From: Nicotiana tabacum
Taxonomy: Eukaryota; Streptophyta; Magnoliopsida; Solanales; Solanaceae
NCBI RefSeq assembly: GCF_000715075.1
Contig: NC_134089.1
Location: 108,197,157 to 108,261,156 of the forward strand
DNA length: 64,000 nt
Reading direction: 5' to 3'
The translations under genes and the position numbers were made by a program. The notes under the pieces were generated by a model. It did no database searches, was not told the DNA's origin, and saw only the letters and a program-made list of their open reading frames with translations. The stretch's first letter is position 1. Every line of letters starts with the position of its first letter. Below, piece after piece: positions 44,379 through 55,900 of the stretch.

Positions 44379-45108
44379 CTCCTTTACTATCATCATATAT
44401 GAGGTCGTGCCTCGTTTTCTGGTAGAATGATAGTACCAAATGCTTATTAAATATCTATTGATACTCTGTATAGTAATTAGTACTACTATTTATTCACAGG
44501 CGATGATGTGAACTGGTAAACTAACATCCAAATTATTTTTATGAAAAATATATTTCGCAACTGAATAATAATTTGTGGTAGTTAGTATCCATTTATCCAT
44601 CTTACTTGATGGAGTTAAATTATCTATTTTGACTTGTTGTATCATATCAATAATGGTAGATTAGGAATATCAAACTAAATGTTGGTTGATTTTTGTCTGA
44701 TAGAAAAATACTTTATCAAGGATTAAAAGTTACATAATTCAATGAGTTTAAATTTTAAATTCGTAAAACCCCGTAAAGTAAATTTATACTAATAAAAATA
44801 TGCTAAAAGAACTGAACGTAAAAAAGATGTGATATAAATTGGTATAGAGAAAGTATATTCGGTGAAATGCTTTGCGATATTTATACTTTGGGCATGCATA
44901 ATATTTGTGATTATTGAAAACATACTTGCAAATTAATGTCCGGTTCACAAATTAACGGATGAGAGTATAAGTGGATGCATGAAAAGGGTGCAAGAACAAA
45001 TTTTATTGGGCTGGTGGGAGAAGTGATGATGCTTACGTAATGATTAGCCAGAATATACTCAAAACTTATTGTCATAGCCCCCACCCCACCCCACACCCCC
45101 GTAAAAAT
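44379..45108. other. AT-rich intergenic sequence
   Basis: I see no coding region, RNA gene or clear repeat. It ends in a C-rich stretch (45078-45100) at the edge of the MULE-like element. Confidence 0.6.
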
Positions 45109-45644
45109 GGCGTGTGATAGCCACTAAGTAAAGTGGTCTTTAATTTTTATCCACTAATTATAATACTCAGCAAAAATAGTCACTACTAATAGTAAAAAGA
45201 TAGTTTTACCCTTTCTTCAATTCTTATATTCCCAAACCCTTGTTTTATTCATTCAGAAGAGGGAAAATTTCAGAGCAAGTTTCACGTGCTCCTCATCTGT
45301 AATCGTCCTCGCATGCAAACCAGCTGCACTTAATCTTTCTCCTTCTTCATCTTCTCTGTCTTCTTCTCTGCTACGAACGATCAAACTGTTAATTTTTTCT
45401 TTTTTTTGCTTTTATGCATTTTTGTTTTTGTATATGTGTAATTGCAATCAATGTTGTGTCAAGTATGTGTGAAATTTCAAAAATAATGATTATAAGTTGA
45501 TTCAGTGTCGAATAAGTAGCGTATTTTTGTGAGGTTGTAATTCAAAAAAGATTCGTATTGAAATGTGTTTGTGGTTCAATCAATATATTTGATTATGTAA
45601 GGACATTTCATAAAAATAGTCGTACGAATTCATAAGCTAATTGT

Positions 45645-46265
45645 GTTCATAAAAGTTAAGGACTAAGCGATATTAACTTTTGAACTTGGAACTCAAAGTT
45701 AAGGACTGAGTGTCCTTAACTTTTTAACTTGAAACTTGATGTTAAGGACCAAGTTTCCTTAACTTTGGAACTTGAAAGTTGAAGTTCAGGACCAAGTGTC
45801 CTTAACTTTTTATTTTGAAAGTTGAAACTATAAGTTAATGACTGCCTGTTCTTACCTTTTTAACTTGTAACTGTAAGTTAAGGGGCAAGTGTCCTTAACT
45901 TTTGAACTTGTAAGTCAAAGTTCAGGACTAAGTGTCCTTAACTTTTGAACTTGGAATTCAAAGTTAAGGACCAAGTGTCCTTTACTTTTGAAGTTGAAAC
46001 TTGACGTTCAGGACCAAGTGTCCTTAACTTTTCAACATGAAACTATAAGTTAAGGACTGTCTGTCCTTAACTTTTTAACTTGAAACTTGAAGTTAAGGAC
46101 CAAGTGTTCTTAACTTTTGAACTTGAAATTTGAAGTTCAGGGCCTATTGTCCTTAAAGTTTCAACTTGAAACTTTAAGTTAATGATTGTCTGTCCTTAAC
46201 CTTTTTACTTGAAACTTGAAGTTAAGGACCAAGTGCCTCGAACTTTTCAAGTTGTAACTATAAGT
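45645..46265 (+). repeat. Tandem repeats with internal hairpins, left block
   Basis: Many degenerate units contain AAGTTAAGGACCAAGTGTCC followed by TTAACTTTTGAACTTGAAAC. GTTAAGGAC and GTCCTTAAC are inverted repeats a few bases apart, so each unit could fold back. Related repeats recur in the same orientation at 47585-48245. Confidence 0.85.
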
Positions 46266-46305
46266 CCTAATCTTTATGTTCTTTTTCCTTCTTTGTAGTG
46301 TGATA

Positions 46306-46843
46306 ATGGAAGGAGATCGTGTGTTCGAGTTTGATATTTGGCGTAATTTTATGATCTATTGGAAAGGAGATTTACAGTATAAGGAAACAATCAAAACTTT
46401 TTTGTCAAACAGGCAGTGGAAGAAGTTGAGGGATGGTATTTCCGGAAACGTTTTCCGATTACAAAGTGTGAAGTTCTGTGGTAAACTTATTCATTGTGTA
46501 TTGCTTTCAGAAATTGTAAATAATGACCCTGATTCGATGACATTCAAGGTTTTTGACCGTGAAATTACGTTTACATGCGACACATTTCATATAATCACTG
46601 GTTTGAAATTCTTCACTGGACATCAAAGGTTTGCATGAAAAAGAGAATAGGCTTTCGAAAGTTTGTTTCCCCGGAAAGGATAGAGTTGAGTTGGGTGATT
46701 TGTTTAGTTTTATTACTAGTCACCCACATGGTACAACTGCATCATTTGTAGGCAGCGATGGTGATGCTGTGAAGTTGGCGACAATTTATTTTGTTGAATA
46801 TGTTTTGATGGGGAAGCGGAAGAATAGGAATGTGTCCGAGTAG
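46306..46843 (+). pseudogene. DUF1985-like N-terminal gene fragment of a MULE
   Basis: MEGDRVFEFDIWRNF opens at the ATG 46306. The segment MTFKVFDREITFTCDTFHII and TGLKF resembles DUF1985, a domain commonly carried with a Ulp1-type protease by plant MULEs. A frame change near 46625 is followed by LATIYFVEYVLMGKRKNRN, the usual continuation of the domain. The frame ends at TAG 46841 exactly where the oppositely oriented transposase fragment begins. No Ulp1 protease part is present. Confidence 0.6.
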
Positions 46844-47501
46844 ATAATGTCAGCAACTACTTCGATCACCGGTGCACTCTCTAAGACTTGAATACCCAAA
46901 GCTTGTTCGTTGTCAATCTCTATAATACTTTGTCCTTCTACTTGAATAGAATCAAATGTTTGAAGCACCTCTTCAGTTTTTGGTTGAGCTTCAACCATAT
47001 CTATTTCCATTATCTGTTGGCATTTGTTTTGATTGTCATGTTGAGTTTCTCTGTTGACATGTGTTTGAAGCACCTCTTCAGTTGTTGGTTGAGCTTTAAC
47101 CATATCTATTTCCATTATCTGTTGGCATTTGTTTTGATTATCATGTTAAGTTTATCTGTTGACATGTTCAAAGTTGCTTGTTGATCCAAAAACTCTTTCC
47201 GAAATATCAACAATGAAACGACAACCCTTGTATAGTGAATGAGTTTTTAGTAACTTTATACATGTGTGAAGATCTAAATCTTTGGATACAAGCATTCCCT
47301 TGCTTGTCCAAGGTTGATATCAAACCATATCACTGCTTCAAACTTGTCTCTATCCAATTCAATAACTTTAAAGATCTGTTTAATGAAATCTTCAAACCGA
47401 ATTACCTCAGGTACTAGAACAAGGTTTGTTTGATGATCAAGATACTTATAGTCTTCAGTCCATCTACCATTAAAAGCAATTATAATGCATATTGTTTCCA
47501 T
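46786..47501 (-). pseudogene. MULE transposase N-terminal fragment
   Basis: From the ATG at 47501 it reads METICIIIAFNGRWTEDYKY, then LVLVPEVIRFEDFIKQIF and FEAVIWFDINL, typical of the N-terminal domain of Mutator-like transposases in this plant group. A TAA near 47274 and further stops interrupt it. It then runs through a 105-bp internal duplication (QIMEIDMVEAQPKTEEVLQT) and ends against the DUF1985 fragment. The MULE catalytic domain and zinc finger are absent. Confidence 0.6.
46957..47166 (-). repeat. 105-bp tandem duplication inside the transposase fragment
   Basis: Two copies beginning TGTTTGAAGCACCTCTTCAG at 46957 and 47062. The unit is 35 codons, so the frame is kept. It encodes the QIMEIDMV...TEEVLQT segment twice. 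Confidence 0.85.
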
Positions 47502-47584
47502 CCTGCAAGTCAAGAGAATGAGAAACTCAGGACATATTTTATAGAGAAATCCTTGTATAATTAAGAACAGGTACTGTAAGTTCA

Positions 47585-48245
47585 AGACCAAGTTAAGGAC
47601 CAAGTGTCCTTAACTTTTGAACTTGGAATTCAAAGTTAATGACTGTTTGTCCTTAACTTTTGAACCTGTAATTCAAACTTAAGGACTACTTGTCCTTAAC
47701 TTTTGAACCTGCAAGTCAAACTTAAGGACTCTTGTCCTTAACTTTTGAATTTGAAACCCAAAGTTAAGGACCAAGTGTCCTTAACTTTTGAACTTGAAAC
47801 TTGAAGTTAAGGACTTCATATCCTTAACTTTTTAACTTGGAACTCTAAGTTAAGGACCAAGTGTCCCTAACTATTCAACATGTAAGTCAAAGTTCAGGAC
47901 AAAGTGTCCTTAACTATTAAACTTGAAACTTGAAGTTAAGGACTACCTGTCCTTAACTTTTTAACTTATAACTGTAAGTTAAGGAGCAAGTGTCCTTAAA
48001 TATTGAACATGTAAGTCAAAGTTCAGGACCAAGTCTCCTGAACTTTTCAACTTGAAACTCAAACTTCAGGACCAACTGTCCTTAACTTTTTCAAAACAAT
48101 TTGCAAAATTATGACAGTATGTCCTTAATATTTGCAAAATTATGTCCTTAACTTTTTCAATTCAATTTGCAAAATCAGGACACTATGTCCTTAATATTAT
48201 GTGCTCAATTTTTATAGAATTATCACAGGACGCGATGTCCTTAAC
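47585..48245 (+). repeat. Tandem repeats with internal hairpins, right block
   Basis: Same repeat type and orientation as 45645-46265. Toward 48100-48240 the units decay into GTCCTTAA separated by AT-rich sequence. Confidence 0.85.
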
Positions 48246-48732
48246 CTTATCAATCCAAAAATTCAAAAAAAATCAAATTTCTACTTGTTGTATAAAAATC
48301 AATAGAAATCGGGAATAAAGTATAACTATGTCGAAATAAAAATCAAAAGAAACATATAAACGTATAACTTACTGTAAATCTATATCGATTTTTGGACGAG
48401 AAGGTTGAATTCTATAGTTTGAAATCGGAAGAGAATCTTCTGCAATTTCAACGATCACAGTGAAGTAGTTAGCGATGCTGATGCTGCTGATCGTTAACAA
48501 AAGCGTAGGTATAAGTTATAGTAAAAGGGTATTTTCGTCCATTTAGGTATAAGTTTATTAAACCAGTGGCTAAAGACTAAAGACATTTAAAACATTGGTT
48601 TTAAAATAAAGACAGGTGATATTAGTGGCTATTTGTGCACATCGCCCCCACCCCCCACCCCCTAACAAATTACGTATCCAAATAAAGAAAAGAAAAAAAA
48701 GAGAATCCTCATACGACGCTACAAGCTGGAAA

Positions 48733-48737
48733 TAAAA
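48733..48737 (+). repeat. Target-site duplication, left (TAAAA)
   Basis: TAAAA directly before the LTR element at 48738, repeated at 49959-49963. Confidence 0.9.
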
Positions 48738-48979
48738 TGAAGGAAAATAGTTTATTTTATAAATTTATGAATGATCTCTCCGATTCTTTATTTCCTCCGT
48801 ACATTAAAATAAGCTAGTAATATCTCTATTTATAATCGTACGAAACCTATTTTAACAAGAAATAGGAAAGTCTATTCTTATATTAATTCTGACTACAAAT
48901 TCTATTGAGATATGAATTAAATAAACCAAATCCTAAAAATTAAGGTTTCCTACTACAACTTTGAATTAGTTTTCTAACG
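48738..48979 (-). repeat. 3' LTR of the short element
   Basis: Pairs with 49718-49958. Its outer minus-strand base pair is CG where the other LTR has TG. Confidence 0.9.
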
Positions 48980-49117
48980 TTCTCCCGTAATTCAAAGTTG
49001 TATACGTTTTCTCTTGTCTTCAAGCACTTCTCTCCAATCTTCAATTGTTGAGGCACTTCTCTTCAACATCCATTGTTTTTCGTGTGTCTTGGAACACTTC
49101 TCTCCAACTTTGACTTT

Positions 49118-49440
49118 TGTTGAAGCACATGTCTCCAACCCTCGTTGATGCACTTTGTCACCAACGGCCAATTTTGTTGAAGCACCTGTCTTCAACTCCC
49201 GTTGATGCACTTTGTCGCCGACACCCAATTTTGTTGAAGCATCTGTCTCCAACTCACGTTGATACACTTTGTCAGCAACACCCAATTTTGTTGAAGCACA
49301 TGTATCCAACTCATGTTGATACACTTTGTCACCAAACGTTAATGCACTTTGTCATCAACATCCAGTTTTGTTGAAGCACCTATCTTCAACACAAGTTGAT
49401 GTATTTTGTCACCAACACTCAATTTTGTTGAAGTACGCAA
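49118..49440 (-). repeat. 57-bp tandem repeat array, about six units, frame-preserving
   Basis: TGTTGAAGCA recurs at 49118, 49175, 49232, 49289, 49369 and 49426. Spacing is 57 bp except one 80-bp step that contains a partial unit. On minus it encodes a 19-residue repeat with GASTKLAVGDKVHQRE as its core, inside a frame at 49324-48992. A gag-like role is possible but not shown. Confidence 0.8.
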
Positions 49441-49702
49441 TCAACTTCTAGCTTTTTTAAACCTCTCTTCAAGTTTTAGAGAATAGTTTCTTCCTTTTGT
49501 GCCATATTTATTTGCACCTCTTCAAACTTGCTTCTTTTTTTTTTCTTAAATCTGTCTTGAAACTTTTCATCAAATAATCTAATTTTGTTGACAACTATCT
49601 ATGATTTTGCCAACATATTTTTTGGTCAGATAGGTGGCACACATTGGCTAGTGCCGCCCCTTGCAGCGGAAGCTACTTGATTCCCCCCCCAAGTTCGTAA
49701 AA

Positions 49703-49716
49703 GTTCTGATTCCAAT
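49703..49716 (-). promoter_or_regulatory. PBS of the short element (initiator-Met-like)
   Basis: TTGGAATCAGAACT on minus directly after the 5' LTR, two changes from the usual TGGTATCAGAGC. Confidence 0.65.
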
Positions 49717-49717
49717 A

Positions 49718-49958
49718 TGAAGGAAAATATTTTATTATAACTCTTCGAAAACTCTCTTCACTTTTTAATTTCCTCCACACATTAAAATAAGCTAGTAATA
49801 CCCCTATTTATAATAGTACGAAACATTTTTTAACTAGAAATAGGAAAGTCTATTCTTATATTAATTCTGACTACAAATCCTATTGAGACATGAATTAAAT
49901 AAACCAAATCCTAGACAATTAAGGTTTCCTACTACAACTTTGAATTAGTTTTCCAACA
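49718..49958 (-). repeat. 5' LTR of the short element
   Basis: On minus it begins TGTTGGAAAAC, contains TATAAATAGG as a likely TATA box and ends in TTCA. Confidence 0.9.
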
Positions 49959-49963
49959 TAAAA
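49959..49963 (+). repeat. Target-site duplication, right (TAAAA)
   Basis: Matches 48733-48737. Confidence 0.9.
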
Positions 49964-51814
49964 TATGGTTACTTGAAATAGCACAAAAATAGTAACAATA
50001 ACTTGCTAACTGAATATGATAGCAGCAAAAAGTAAAGACAAAATTATAGAATAATGCACTCCATAAGTTGACCTTGCACTATTTTAGCCCAATTATAAGT
50101 TTGCAAATGTAGCCAAATATCTATAAGATCTTTTCTTTTCTCATTCCCTCTAATTATAACAACCTCATTTATTCCTAGATTTTTCCAAGACGTGCAAGGC
50201 GCCCCCAGCCTTCCAACGGGAAAGACTTCAACATAAAAGTAAATTTCCTACCACTATTGTAGCTCTCTCCTCATTTTTCACCCATAAATATTTAATTTAA
50301 TTAATGAAAAAGAATCATATGCAAACAAAACTGAAAAGAAAAATTAGTTTCCCATATAGTCAACACTCATTCGTGCCTTCTTCCATAACCAATACTTCTC
50401 TATTTTTTATTTTAAAATATTTTTGTATATCTTCATGTTTATACATACCTATCACACCTGCAAAATGCAAAAACAGACGCAAGAAACCTAAAATCTCATC
50501 TCCTTTAATGTTAATCTTGTTAAATTTTGATTATACTTTTGTGAGAAATTTGGAGTGGGTATTGTTTGAACTTATTAGAAATAGTCTAAGTAGGTTGTAT
50601 ACAAAGTTTGAAGTTATTTGTTAGAGATTTGGACTAGTTTTATACAAGAATTGCAAGTGAAAATCGTACAAAAATTTCGTCAGCGATGCTTATACACTTT
50701 TATACAAAGAGGTACAGTATGTATATAGTTGTATAAAAGTGTATAAAGATGTATAATCACACAGTGAAAATATTCTTGATACACTATGTATATAGGTGTA
50801 GAATGTGTTCTTCTTCTTCCATTGGGCATCCTCTGAAATTTAACTCAAATATAGTCTAAAGCTACTCCGAATCACGTGAAATTTAAGTTTTGAACTCATC
50901 TTGGTGATTCCAATCAATTGAGCCAATACCCATTCCTAACAACTAACAAATTGGAAAACTCAATTTCTGAAATTTAACTCAAATATAGCCTAAATCTACT
51001 CCAAATTACTTGAAATTTAAGTTTTGAACTCATCTTGATGATTCCAATCAATTGAGACAACACTCATTCCAAACAACTAACAAATCGGAAAACTCAATTT
51101 CTGAAATCAAATCTTCGAACCACTTGTAATGTTGACTTTTATTTTTCAAATCCTTAGTTAACCATTGAAATCCGGAAAAGAATTGAAGGAGAATAACAAT
51201 AGTAGAGAAATTTTGTGGTGCAAAGGCTGACATGGGAAGGAGAAGAAGAACCAAGATAAAAGGGGAACGAAGAAATAAGGGGTGGGCTAACTGGTGAAAA
51301 TTAATTTTCAGATTATGTACAACATGCGCTATACTAGGTAAGGGCTTCAAACATGGGCCATTTTCTAATGGATTATTGGACCAAGTGACAAAGGATATAA
51401 TTCTCCCAAAAATAAAGACAATGCAAAATCCGGCTAACGATAAATAATTAATTACATGTACTATATAAGAATAACAAAAATGTAGCAGATCCAAGGAATG
51501 TATATAAACATAGCACTCTGGAAAAAAGACGAATGCGTAACGTTTTAATCACATGGAGTCCATGTTGCCTTGCCTTTTAATGTTGGTAAATGTAATTTAC
51601 AAGACTAAAACCATCACGAAAGACATTCTAAAAATTGGTAGTGGACGAATTTCTAATTCATATGTACTTTTTTTTTTATAATAATGGTAGTGTTCAAGTC
51701 AACGTGAGCATATTTTTGACAATTTCAACATGTATTTGCTATCTCTATCAGCACATTTAGCAAGTAACTATCTCAACCAAGACTTAGGCTGGCAAATAAA
51801 TCGCTTAGTATTTT
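49964..51814. other. AT-rich region without a recognisable gene
   Basis: Reading frames at 50304-50624 (plus) and 51494-51048 (minus) show no domain I recognise. Repeated TGTATA-type words lie around 50640-50810. A 134-bp tandem duplication is at 50832. Nothing else is supported. Confidence 0.6.
50832..51109 (+). repeat. 134-bp tandem duplication
   Basis: Units begin TCTGAAATTTAACTCAAATA at 50832 and 50966, and a third partial unit starts at 51100. The copies differ at scattered positions. Confidence 0.85.
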
Positions 51815-52438
51815 TGTTTGACCAAAAGATGTTCAACCCTTTGATTAAACTAATTTTATGATTAGAAGAATGGTGAATCTCAGTTAAGAATAATAAAATC
51901 TAGATAAAGTAATAAAGGAAGTAAGCAAGATGAATGATGTTAGCTAATATGTTGGAATCAATTAAATGCTCGTAAATGCGACAACCTAAACGAGCATTCA
52001 ATCTACATAAATGCAGTCGGCGCAGAAAGGGAATAAGTATGAGATGATTGTGGGATCTTTGGATCTTATCAGTATCGTATAATGATGTATGCTCAGGTTA
52101 TATGATCAATCAACAAGGCTGCTCTTGTATTTACTCTCAAATGAATCATTTACAAAGTATTCTTTTGTCTTTTGCCTGGATCCCCTTTTTCTTTACTAAC
52201 TATTCCTATTTATAAGGGACAATCTCCCAAGAAACCCTAAAAATTACAACATAAAGAATATTCGAAAGCATATTCTTACTGTCTCCTACTAGGTTTACAC
52301 TACCGTTGACATCTCGTCTCGCCTGATCGCTCTTGGTCGTCGTCCTTCATCACGACGACCATCAGACGTTGCGTCGTGGTAACCTCATTCCTCATCCTAC
52401 TCGGCAGCTGTTGTGGTTGCCAAATTTGAACCCATACA
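51815..52438 (-). repeat. E 3' LTR
   Basis: On minus it starts TGTATGGGTTCAAATTTGG, after a purine-rich GCGGAAGGACTAAC, and ends GGTCAAACA. This parallels TGTATTGGG...GGTTAAACA in B. It pairs with 63387-64000. Confidence 0.85.
52207..52214 (-). promoter_or_regulatory. TATA box of the E 3' LTR
   Basis: TATAAATA on minus, conserved in the 5' LTR at 63786-63779. Confidence 0.6.
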
Positions 52439-52721
52439 GTTAGTCCTTCCGCTTGTTGAGGTCGTGGCCTTGTACGTCCTTGATAAGCGGACGTCGCCTA
52501 TACCCGCGGAGAAATTTGGCTGTTGAATTATACCGGTTTGACCAGTAAAGAAAAAGCGGTGCGTTCCACGGTATCCTGGATAGTGTAGCTTATTGGGAAA
52601 TGATGTCACTCCTACGTGCATCATCATTACTTGTCTTCCCGAGACAGAGACTGATTGCTTGTCGCTTTGATTTTGGTGCCATGAGCAGGCCTTCCGCTTA
52701 GATTCTAGTGCCACCCAACCC

Positions 52722-52729
52722 TATAAATA
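52722..52729 (+). promoter_or_regulatory. TATA box of the E antisense gene
   Basis: TATAAATA on plus, about 180 bp upstream of the ATG at 52903 and outside the LTR. B and A3 have the same element before their antisense genes. Confidence 0.6.
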
Positions 52730-52902
52730 GGTGAAGGTTTTGTTTTTAAAGAACTTTTAGCCATTTCTTCTCTTGTGTATGCATTATCTTCTTCGGTCAT
52801 CTCTTCTTGGGATTTCAGCTCTGCTTTTGTGATTTCTCCTCTCATCTTTTCCGTTCATCATTTGTTGTTTTACGTTTTACTATCATACCTTCTGCCATCA
52901 AG

Positions 52903-55900
52903 ATGCCCAGAACGCATCGGTCACACGAAGAGATTTCTGACTCCACCCTGTTATCGATGGCACCTCCTTCTGGTGGTAAGGATATGGCAGTGGAGGAGGG
53001 GGACAACTTTCCCACCGTGGAGGAGATACTCCCGAAAAATCCTATGTCCCGGAATGATTTTCATAAAGAACCTGCCTCTTCCCCTGCTCCAGTGGTTTCT
53101 GAGAGTGATCAAGCTCATATAGATGACCTTCGATCTACGTTGAGATGGTCCGGCTGGGAGGGACCTCGTGGAGGTCCATAGACTAGCATATTGTGCTTTT
53201 TACGTTTATCCCTTTGTGATCGGCCACACCCTCCCTCTTCTTCCTTTGACGGAGGAATTCTGTCGGTTCTACGAGGCCTTCCCGGCGTAGCTATCTTCGT
53301 ATACGTATAATATTTTTCTAGTACTAACGAAGTATGCGGAGTTGGCGGGGTGTGAAGTTGGCCTTCATCATCTTTTACATTTGTATTCCCCGAGTTTTCA
53401 CAAGGGCACTATGATACACTTGAGGCATCGTGGGACCAGAGGGCTGGTGGTCAGGACGGAGGACCGGGCAAGCCACAAATTTTGGCACAAATACTTCTTC
53501 ATCAGAACCGAGCACCTAGTGTCGGACCCCGCTAGATTCCTAGAGCGGTGGAATCATAACTGTAGGTATTGGTACTCGTCGTTTACTTTCGTTCTTTCCA
53601 ATTTTGTAGTTATGTGTAACTTTCTTGTGTAGCTGTGAGGCGTACACCTCTTCCCATTATCGGTAACGAGGACTGGGTATCCCGTGTACTACCTTATGTG
53701 GCGGGGACTCGAGATTGGCCCGCTTTCAAACGTTTTGGGCCGAAGGTTCCATCTGGTAAGTGTTCCCTTTATTTTGACTTTTGTATGTTTGTTGTCGTTT
53801 ATTGATACGACATCTTTATGATGATAGGTCGTAGGGCTTCCAAAAAGAAGGCTCCAGTCCCAGCATTTCGACCGCCTGCAGGGATGCAGTTTGCCCTGGC
53901 CGAGTCCATCCGAGGAGGTCGTGCTCAATCCGTACCGGTTAGAGACTCTTCCCGGGAAGTCGTTGTACAGGATGAGATCTCCTCTCGACCCGTGTATCAC
54001 CTTATGGATGAGCCCTCTAACGGGGATAAATCACTGTCGTGGAAGAGGAGGAGGGTAAAGCTTGGAAAGGTCATCGCCTCCGATACTGGGAAAGAACAGA
54101 TCTAATACTATGGGGGCGGCGTCTTTTCCTAGGTCAGGCACAAGTGTCGTTCTTATGGAGGACGCTATTTTGGCAAGGAGGTCCCCCATGACCGAAGGAA
54201 TATATCAAGGGGATCTGTAAGATTCGCCGAGGGTGGTGCATCATCTGCCGTCGGAGGGGGCAGAGCTGAACATGTCGAGGATGACGATTCAGGTTCGGAT
54301 GTCAACCCAGAAGATGTGCGAGCTTACTTGGAGCAGCATACTCATGTAGAGGTGAGGACGGAAGGTCCTAATCAACATATAGTCATCCCTGTGGACTATG
54401 ATTTGTTGGCGAATTGTGAACAAGTAGCACTGGTGTTTGCCCCTATATGTGCTACTTCCGAGAGCGCGGTGCTTAAGGCAATAAGCGATGTAGACCTGCC
54501 GCGGAGCATTTCCGGCATGGCTCTGTGGGTAAGCACTTTTCTCTTCTCTTTATTTTTGGGCTCGTTTTCCATACTTAATCCCTTCCTTGTTGTGTATTTG
54601 TTTTCCATACTATACCCTTATCATGGATACTGAGCGTGATCGGAGGGATAGGCAGAGGACGACCGTTTTTGGGAGAGTGGCTTCCAAATATAAGGAATAC
54701 CGTTCCAAACATCGTGTGTTGGCCGACCTCTTCACTCAGGACAGTGATTTTCAGCTGTTCTATGACGAACTCAAGCAGAAGGAGAAACAGTTAGCGCGGA
54801 AAATCAAAGAGCTGAAGGAGTGGGATGAAGACCTTATGAGGGCCATTGCCCGATGCAGCGAACTTGAGGCGGCTCTTAAGGCCAAAGAAGATGAACTCGA
54901 GATGAGTAAAGGGTTGATGGCTGAGAACGCCGAACTTCAAGTGCAGAATGCCACCTTAACGGCTGAGCTTGACAGGAGGGCGGTGGAGGTCGTCGACCTT
55001 AGGGGCGAACTGAACGCTAAGGCTGATGGATTGGCCCATGCTAAAAGGGAAAAGGTGGATGCCATCTCAGAGGTAGTGGCTTTGGAAGACGCCTTTCGAG
55101 TTTGTAGATCAGAGTGGGACAAGAAGTCGAAGGCGTCTGTGCTTGAGACAACAAGGTTTGAGGGGTGTATCCGAGATTTAGAGGCGGAGTTGTCCGCATT
55201 AAATGATCAAGCTGTCGCTTTGAAAGTGGAGGATGTGAGATGATAGTTGCAAACCTCTACCTCTCATGTTTCGGCTGAACCTGTCGTGCCACGAGATTTA
55301 TATGAGATGTGGGTCCATGCCGAAGCTCAACTTGATGTGTATAAGTCTGTTCGTGCCGACGAGAAAGTGTTTGAGGCAGAACTTCGAGAGGTGCATATTA
55401 AAGCATGTGTCGCTCGTGAGGCGTGTGGTTAAGACCCCTGCACGCATGGCAGAGATGACATTGACTATGATGATATGGAAAAGCTCGCCTCTGATTCTTG
55501 GTACAAAGGGGAGTATGCCATAGGGGTAGGGCTGCTTATCGGGCAGATTGGGTGGTTATTTACTCTTAACGATTTGGCTTATCGGTTATCAGCTTTTAAA
55601 TGTATTAATCTGCTAGCCACCCGATAAGATATCAGGCGGATTGGTATCGGTTTAGATCTTATCGGGCGGTCATCATATGATTTATCGGCCTAATTCAATC
55701 TATATTGCGTGCATTACAGAGGGCGTACTATCACATCAAATATACTGAGTGGAAAGGTTTACACGTTCCACAAGCAGTTGAATTGTGTGAAAACATACGC
55801 TCTCTTCTAGTAGTTCCAAGTTAGCCTGATGGTCAACTAAATGAGTCTCTTTCCTCTTTCACATGATGAATTTGAACTCATTACATGTTGAGAAATTTGA

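Larger units (their letters stand above)
45109..48645. mobile_element. MULE-like DNA transposon derivative
   Basis: Imperfect inverted ends: left GGCGTGTGATAGCCACTAAG, and the right end read in reverse gives GGCGATGTGCACAAATAGCC followed by ACTAA. Inside are two blocks of similar tandem repeats and two gene fragments pointing at each other: a DUF1985-like frame on plus and the N-terminus of a Mutator-type transposase on minus. No catalytic transposase domain is left, so it is non-autonomous. C-rich sequences of similar make-up lie outside both ends. Confidence 0.65.
48738..49958 (-). mobile_element. Very short LTR retroelement (TRIM/SMART-like)
   Basis: Direct repeats of 242 and 241 bp flank only about 740 bp, with a perfect 5-bp target duplication. 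On the minus strand the right LTR is followed by TGGAATCAGAAC, close to the initiator-Met PBS used by copia-type elements, so the element lies on minus. There is no pol. The interior holds only a 57-bp repeat array in an open frame. It must have been mobilised in trans. Confidence 0.85.

Noticed and set aside
50304..50624. 106-codon ORF
   Set aside because: AT-rich by-product without domain or neighbours supporting a gene.
51048..51494. 148-codon minus-strand ORF
   Set aside because: It overlaps the 134-bp duplication, has no domain I recognise and shows no gene context.
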